DNA of 64,000 nucleotides, from the NCBI RefSeq assembly GCF_025148635.1, contig NZ_CP102269.1, positions 3,906,001 to 3,970,000 on the forward strand, written 5' to 3'. A program made the position numbers and the translations under genes. This stretch comes from Butyricimonas virosa. Its GTDB lineage: Bacteria; Bacteroidota; Bacteroidia; Bacteroidales; Marinifilaceae. Below the pieces are notes generated by a model that worked only from the letters and a program-made list of their open reading frames with translations, made no database searches and was not told the origin of the DNA. Below, in pieces: positions 60,837 to 64,000 of the stretch (positions are counted from its first letter, which is position 1; each line of letters opens with the position of its first letter).

Positions 60837-61880
60837 ATGGCAAAGAAGTTTGAAATACGGAATAGTACAGCAGAGTTTCTAATTTTTCAACTTGATAGTA
60901 AGGAAGATGGTGTACAGGTGTTATATAAAGATGAAACGATATGGGCTACCCAAAAAGCGATAGCTACTCTTTTTGATGTTGGAGTTCCTGCGGTCAGTAA
61001 GCATTTGAATAACATATATAATGAGGGAGAACTGTTTCGTGGGACAACTATTTCCAAAATGGAAATAGTTCAAGCCGAAGGGGCTCGTGAAATTAGAAGA
61101 CTGACGGACTTTTACAACCTTGATGCCATTATTTCTGTTGGTTACCGTGTTAATTCGCTTCGAGCCACACAATTTCGCCAATGGTGTACATACGTGTTGC
61201 GCCAGTTCGCTATAAGAGGGTATGTGATTGATAAAAAACGTATGGAAAATGGCGTTTTCCTCGGTGTAGACTATTTCGAACATTTACTTGCGGAAATACG
61301 GGAGATTCGATTGAGTGAACGCCGATTCTATCAGAAATTGACGGACATTTATTCAACGGCTATCGATTATAATATGAATGCTCCGACTACAAAACAGTTT
61401 TTCCAAAAAGTGCAGAACAAGATGCACTATGCCGTACATGGATATACGGCTGCAGAGATTATTGTGAGACGGGCGGATGCTGAAAAAGAGCACATGGGGC
61501 TGACGACTTGGATGAATGCTCCAAACGGAAAGATTGTGAAGCCGGATGTCAGTATTGCAAAGAATTATTTGAATGAAACGGAACTGAAAGATATGGGACG
61601 GCTTGTTAATGCCGTGCTTGATATGGCAGAACGTATGGCAGAACGTCATATTCCTATGACAATGGAAGATTGGGCGAAGCGGATTGATATTATCCTTGAG
61701 GCAGGGGGCGATTCTGTACTGACTGATGCCGGAAAGATAACAGCTGAGTTTGCAAAGTCTTTTGCTGAATCTGAGTTTGAAAAATATCGTATGGTGCAGG
61801 ACAAATTGTTTCGTTCCGATTTTGACAAATTTGATGGTGATAATTTATTGTCGCTTGATTTTAATACAGATAAGGAATAA
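60837..61880 (+). CDS. RhuM family protein inside the type I RM operon
   Basis: A 347-residue RhuM protein: QVLYKDETIWATQKAIATLFDVGVPAVSKHLNNIY and NLDAIISVGYRVNSLRATQFRQW in the N-terminal half, as in the RhuM-Fic fusion at 572-1621. The C-terminal half is all helical, with no Fic motif. It lies between hsdM and hsdS with 10 and 2 bp gaps, so it is translated with the RM subunits. A cargo gene of the RM cassette with a DNA-binding or defence role is inferred. Confidence 0.9.
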   Translation: MAKKFEIRNSTAEFLIFQLDSKEDGVQVLYKDETIWATQKAIATLFDVGVPAVSKHLNNIYNEGELFRGTTISKMEIVQAEGAREIRRLTDFYNLDAIISVGYRVNSLRATQFRQWCTYVLRQFAIRGYVIDKKRMENGVFLGVDYFEHLLAEIREIRLSERRFYQKLTDIYSTAIDYNMNAPTTKQFFQKVQNKMHYAVHGYTAAEIIVRRADAEKEHMGLTTWMNAPNGKIVKPDVSIAKNYLNETELKDMGRLVNAVLDMAERMAERHIPMTMEDWAKRIDIILEAGGDSVLTDAGKITAEFAKSFAESEFEKYRMVQDKLFRSDFDKFDGDNLLSLDFNTDKE

Positions 61881-61882
61881 TT

Positions 61883-63112
61883 ATGACTAAAAATAACGAA
61901 CATAAAAACCTTAATGTTCCAGCTTTGAGATTCCCGGAGTTTAGTGGGGAGTGGAAAAAGTGTAAGGTTTCAGACTTGTTGGATTTCTATTCCACTAATT
62001 CACTTAGTTGGGAGCAGCTTGAATATGACACCAATGCCATGATGAATTTACATTATGGACTTATCCATGTGGGACTTCCGACTATGGTAGATTTGGCAAA
62101 AGACAAATTGCCTAATATAAAAGAGGACAACATGCCCACGAACTTTGAATTGTGCAAAGAGGGTGATGTGGCTTTTGCAGATGCCTCAGAAGATACAAAT
62201 GAAGTAGCCAAGACTATTGAGTTTTATAATCTTGCAGAGAAAAATGTCGTCTGTGGATTGCATACAATTCATGGGCGAGACAATAAGCACAAAACTGTTG
62301 TTGGATTCAAAGGATATACTTTCTCATCTACCGTATTTCATAATCAAATAAGACGAATAGCACAAGGAACAAAGATTTACTCAATTAGCACCAAGAATTT
62401 TTCAGAGTGCTATATTGGATTGCCATCAAAACCAGAACAGACTAAAATTGCAACTTTACTACGCCTTATTGATGAACGCGTCGCCACCCAAAACAAAATC
62501 ATTGAGAAACTGGAATCCTTAATCAAGGGAATTTACAGTTCTATACTATGGAAAGATTATAGACTGGTCTCATTATCAGAGATTTTTATCGAGCGAAACG
62601 AACGCACAACAACAAATAATCAATACCAAGTATTAAGTTCGACAGCAAAAGGATTGTATCGGCAATCTGATTACTTTGACAAAGAGGTTGCCAGTGCAAA
62701 TAATGTTGGTTACAAAGTTCTTCGATTGGGAGATATTGTTCTATCCCCTCAAAACCTTTGGCTTGGTAATATCAACTATAACGATGCATTTAAAATAGGT
62801 ATTGTCTCTCCGTCATACAAAGTTTTCTCAATAAGGGAAGGCTATAATCCATACTATGTGTCTTGTTTTTTGAAGACACCCAAAGCATTGTATGAATATG
62901 CTAACGCATCAGAACAAGGTGCAAGTGTTGTACGCAGAAATTTGGATGTTAATGCGTTCATGGCTATATGTTTTCCTATGCCAAATAGAATTATGCAAGA
63001 CAGAATCTCTGAAAGGGTGCGAGCAATAAATATGAAGCTTGATATTGAAAAGCAGGTATTTGAAAAACTCAATATAGAGAAACAATACCTTCTTCGTCAG
63101 TTGTTCATATAA
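61883..63112 (+). CDS. hsdS: Type I restriction system specificity subunit
   Basis: A 409-residue specificity protein with two target-recognition domains: the first about residues 10-175 (opening VPALRFPEFSGEWKKCKVSDLL) and the second about 215-385 (opening YRLVSLSEIFIERNERTT). Each is followed by a conserved coiled-coil spacer (PSKPEQTKIATLLRLIDERVATQNKIIEKLESL, and ISERVRAINMKLDIEKQVFEKLNIEKQYLLRQLF). It sets the DNA sequence recognised by the enzyme. Only one hsdS copy is visible, and no invertase or inverted repeat for phase variation was found before the window ends. Confidence 0.93.
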   Translation: MTKNNEHKNLNVPALRFPEFSGEWKKCKVSDLLDFYSTNSLSWEQLEYDTNAMMNLHYGLIHVGLPTMVDLAKDKLPNIKEDNMPTNFELCKEGDVAFADASEDTNEVAKTIEFYNLAEKNVVCGLHTIHGRDNKHKTVVGFKGYTFSSTVFHNQIRRIAQGTKIYSISTKNFSECYIGLPSKPEQTKIATLLRLIDERVATQNKIIEKLESLIKGIYSSILWKDYRLVSLSEIFIERNERTTTNNQYQVLSSTAKGLYRQSDYFDKEVASANNVGYKVLRLGDIVLSPQNLWLGNINYNDAFKIGIVSPSYKVFSIREGYNPYYVSCFLKTPKALYEYANASEQGASVVRRNLDVNAFMAICFPMPNRIMQDRISERVRAINMKLDIEKQVFEKLNIEKQYLLRQLFI

Positions 63113-63248
63113 GTTTAGCTCATTATCGGCAAAAAAGGAATCAAAGTACATGATTTATGTCGCTATTCTTGCCGATAACGGCAGAAATAGCTATATTTGC
63201 ACATGAGTTTGAAATAAAACTTGCCGATAAAGACTATTCTTGTGAATT

Positions 63249-64000
63249 ATGGAATATATATCAGTTGTTCAGTATGCCGAGAAATACGGCATCAGTGAGC
63301 GTACCGCTCGTAATTACTGTGCAGAAGGAAAGATTGACGGTGCTTTCCGGACGGGCAAGACATGGAACATACCTGCTGATGCTGAGTTTCCCAAGAAAGG
63401 TGGAGGAATTATTTCTCCTCTGCTGAATCGTTTGCGCGAAGAAAAGGGATCAGGATTGAGAGGAGGTATTTACCATCGTACTCAGATTGACCTTACTTAT
63501 AATTCAAATCACATTGAGGGTAGCCGTCTGACTAAGGAACAGACACGTTTTATCTTCGAGACCAACACTCTTGCTATTACAACAGAGAACACATCGGTGG
63601 ATGACATCATGGAGACCGTCAATCATTTCCGTTGCATCGACTACGTCATTGATCATGCAACAGACAAGATAACGGAAGCACACATCAAGCAACTGCACGC
63701 TATACTCAAGACCAACACTTCCGACAGTCAAAAGTCTTGGTTTGCTGTAGGCGACTACAAACGACTCCCCAATGAGGTGGGTGGAGAAGAAACGGTGCTG
63801 CCCAGAGATGTCCACAAACGTATGAAAGCCTTGACTGCCGAATACAATGCCATCAAAAAGGTGACGTTTGACGATATTCTGAACTTTCATGTTCTATTTG
63901 AACGCATCCATCCTTTCCAAGACGGCAACGGCCGTGTTGGTCGCTTATTGTTGTTCTGGCAATGTCTGCAAAGTGGTCATGTGCCATTCGTCATTACCGA
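63249..64000 (+). CDS. Fic family protein (truncated by the window end)
   Basis: The first 250 residues of a Fic protein; no stop occurs before the window edge. A MerR/excisionase-like HTH (SVVQYAEKYGISERTARNYCAEGKI) occupies residues about 5-45. An inhibitory-helix motif of the (S/T)xxxE(G/N) type is present (S86, E90, G91), followed by the complete catalytic loop HPFQDGNGRVGR at residues 221-232, the form of AMPylating enzymes. The protein thus carries its own auto-inhibition. It lies 136 bp after hsdS, with GC content higher than the RM genes. Its role with the RM cassette is unproven. Confidence 0.88.
   Translation, partial: MEYISVVQYAEKYGISERTARNYCAEGKIDGAFRTGKTWNIPADAEFPKKGGGIISPLLNRLREEKGSGLRGGIYHRTQIDLTYNSNHIEGSRLTKEQTRFIFETNTLAITTENTSVDDIMETVNHFRCIDYVIDHATDKITEAHIKQLHAILKTNTSDSQKSWFAVGDYKRLPNEVGGEETVLPRDVHKRMKALTAEYNAIKKVTFDDILNFHVLFERIHPFQDGNGRVGRLLLFWQCLQSGHVPFVIT

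Noticed and set aside
61883..63112. Phase-variable hsdS locus
   Set aside because: Only one hsdS is visible, with no partner half-genes, inverted repeats or recombinase inside the window; the region beyond 64000 is unseen.
63157..63426. 89-residue frame between hsdS and the Fic gene
   Set aside because: It overlaps the start of the Fic gene in another frame and shows no domain; the Fic frame has clear HTH and FIC motifs.

Overview
The window is a chromosomal stretch from a Bacteroidales bacterium. The evidence is a sigma/anti-sigma-controlled SusC/SusD operon, fimbrillin-type lipoproteins, DUF5723, LruC and WG-repeat proteins, and promoters of the Bacteroidetes type (TTG, 19-21 bp, TAnnTTTG) in front of many genes. 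The mix of peptidase-bearing SusC/D loci, fimbrillin lipoproteins and moderate GC content fits the Odoribacteraceae (Butyricimonas/Odoribacter). That placement is inference, because no 16S rRNA gene is present.

Layout. 1-5.8 kb: a small AlaX-like tRNA-editing domain protein, a RhuM-Fic fusion and a lipoprotein point left; fabG points right; an AraC regulator and a PAS histidine kinase form a two-gene leftward operon. 6-17.4 kb: mostly core genes. These are a TPR lipoprotein, a YqhD-like alcohol dehydrogenase, an AddA/RecB-like helicase-nuclease, a DUF5723 outer-membrane protein, initiator tRNA-Met, a LruC-type lipoprotein, rpsA and rnz. 17.4-29.3 kb: a surface-protein island of six genes (two fimbrillin-type lipoproteins, a 1138-residue fimbrillin-like/LRR/BACON/M64-peptidase chimera, a WG-repeat lipoprotein, an exported protein and an Fn3-LRR lipoprotein). 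It is bracketed by two phage-antirepressor-type genes (KilA-N and BRO-N). 29.3-47.1 kb: a Ser/Thr kinase with its partner, then a 16-kb operon of ECF sigma, FecR, SusC, SusD, a Mx1-like lipoprotein without HExxH, an active-looking zinc metalloprotease, a paralogue that has lost every zinc ligand, and a thioredoxin-S9 peptidase fusion. Together these look like a peptide or protein capture and degradation system. 47.1-56 kb: a sigma-factor/MutS gene relic, TSCPD protein, a very small membrane protein, a type II restriction-modification pair, an unknown 537-residue membrane protein with a GNAT enzyme, a Crp-type regulator, a DMT transporter and another GNAT enzyme. 56.3-64 kb: a type I restriction-modification operon (hsdR, hsdM, a RhuM gene, hsdS) followed by a Fic gene that runs off the end.

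The most unusual signals are: (1) three intergenic arrays of degenerate repeats locked to an 11-bp period (18.4, 47.3 and 56.1 kb), each at the edge of an accessory module; (2) the fimbrillin/LRR/M64 operon, whose LRR segment differs sharply in base composition from the rest of its own gene; (3) paired live and dead metalloproteases in the SusC/D operon; (4) an in-frame sigma-MutS fusion; (5) RhuM and Fic fused at the left end and found as nearby separate genes at the right end; (6) a perfect 26-bp palindrome inside the KilA-N gene. All functional statements come from reading motifs and gene order; no database search was possible.
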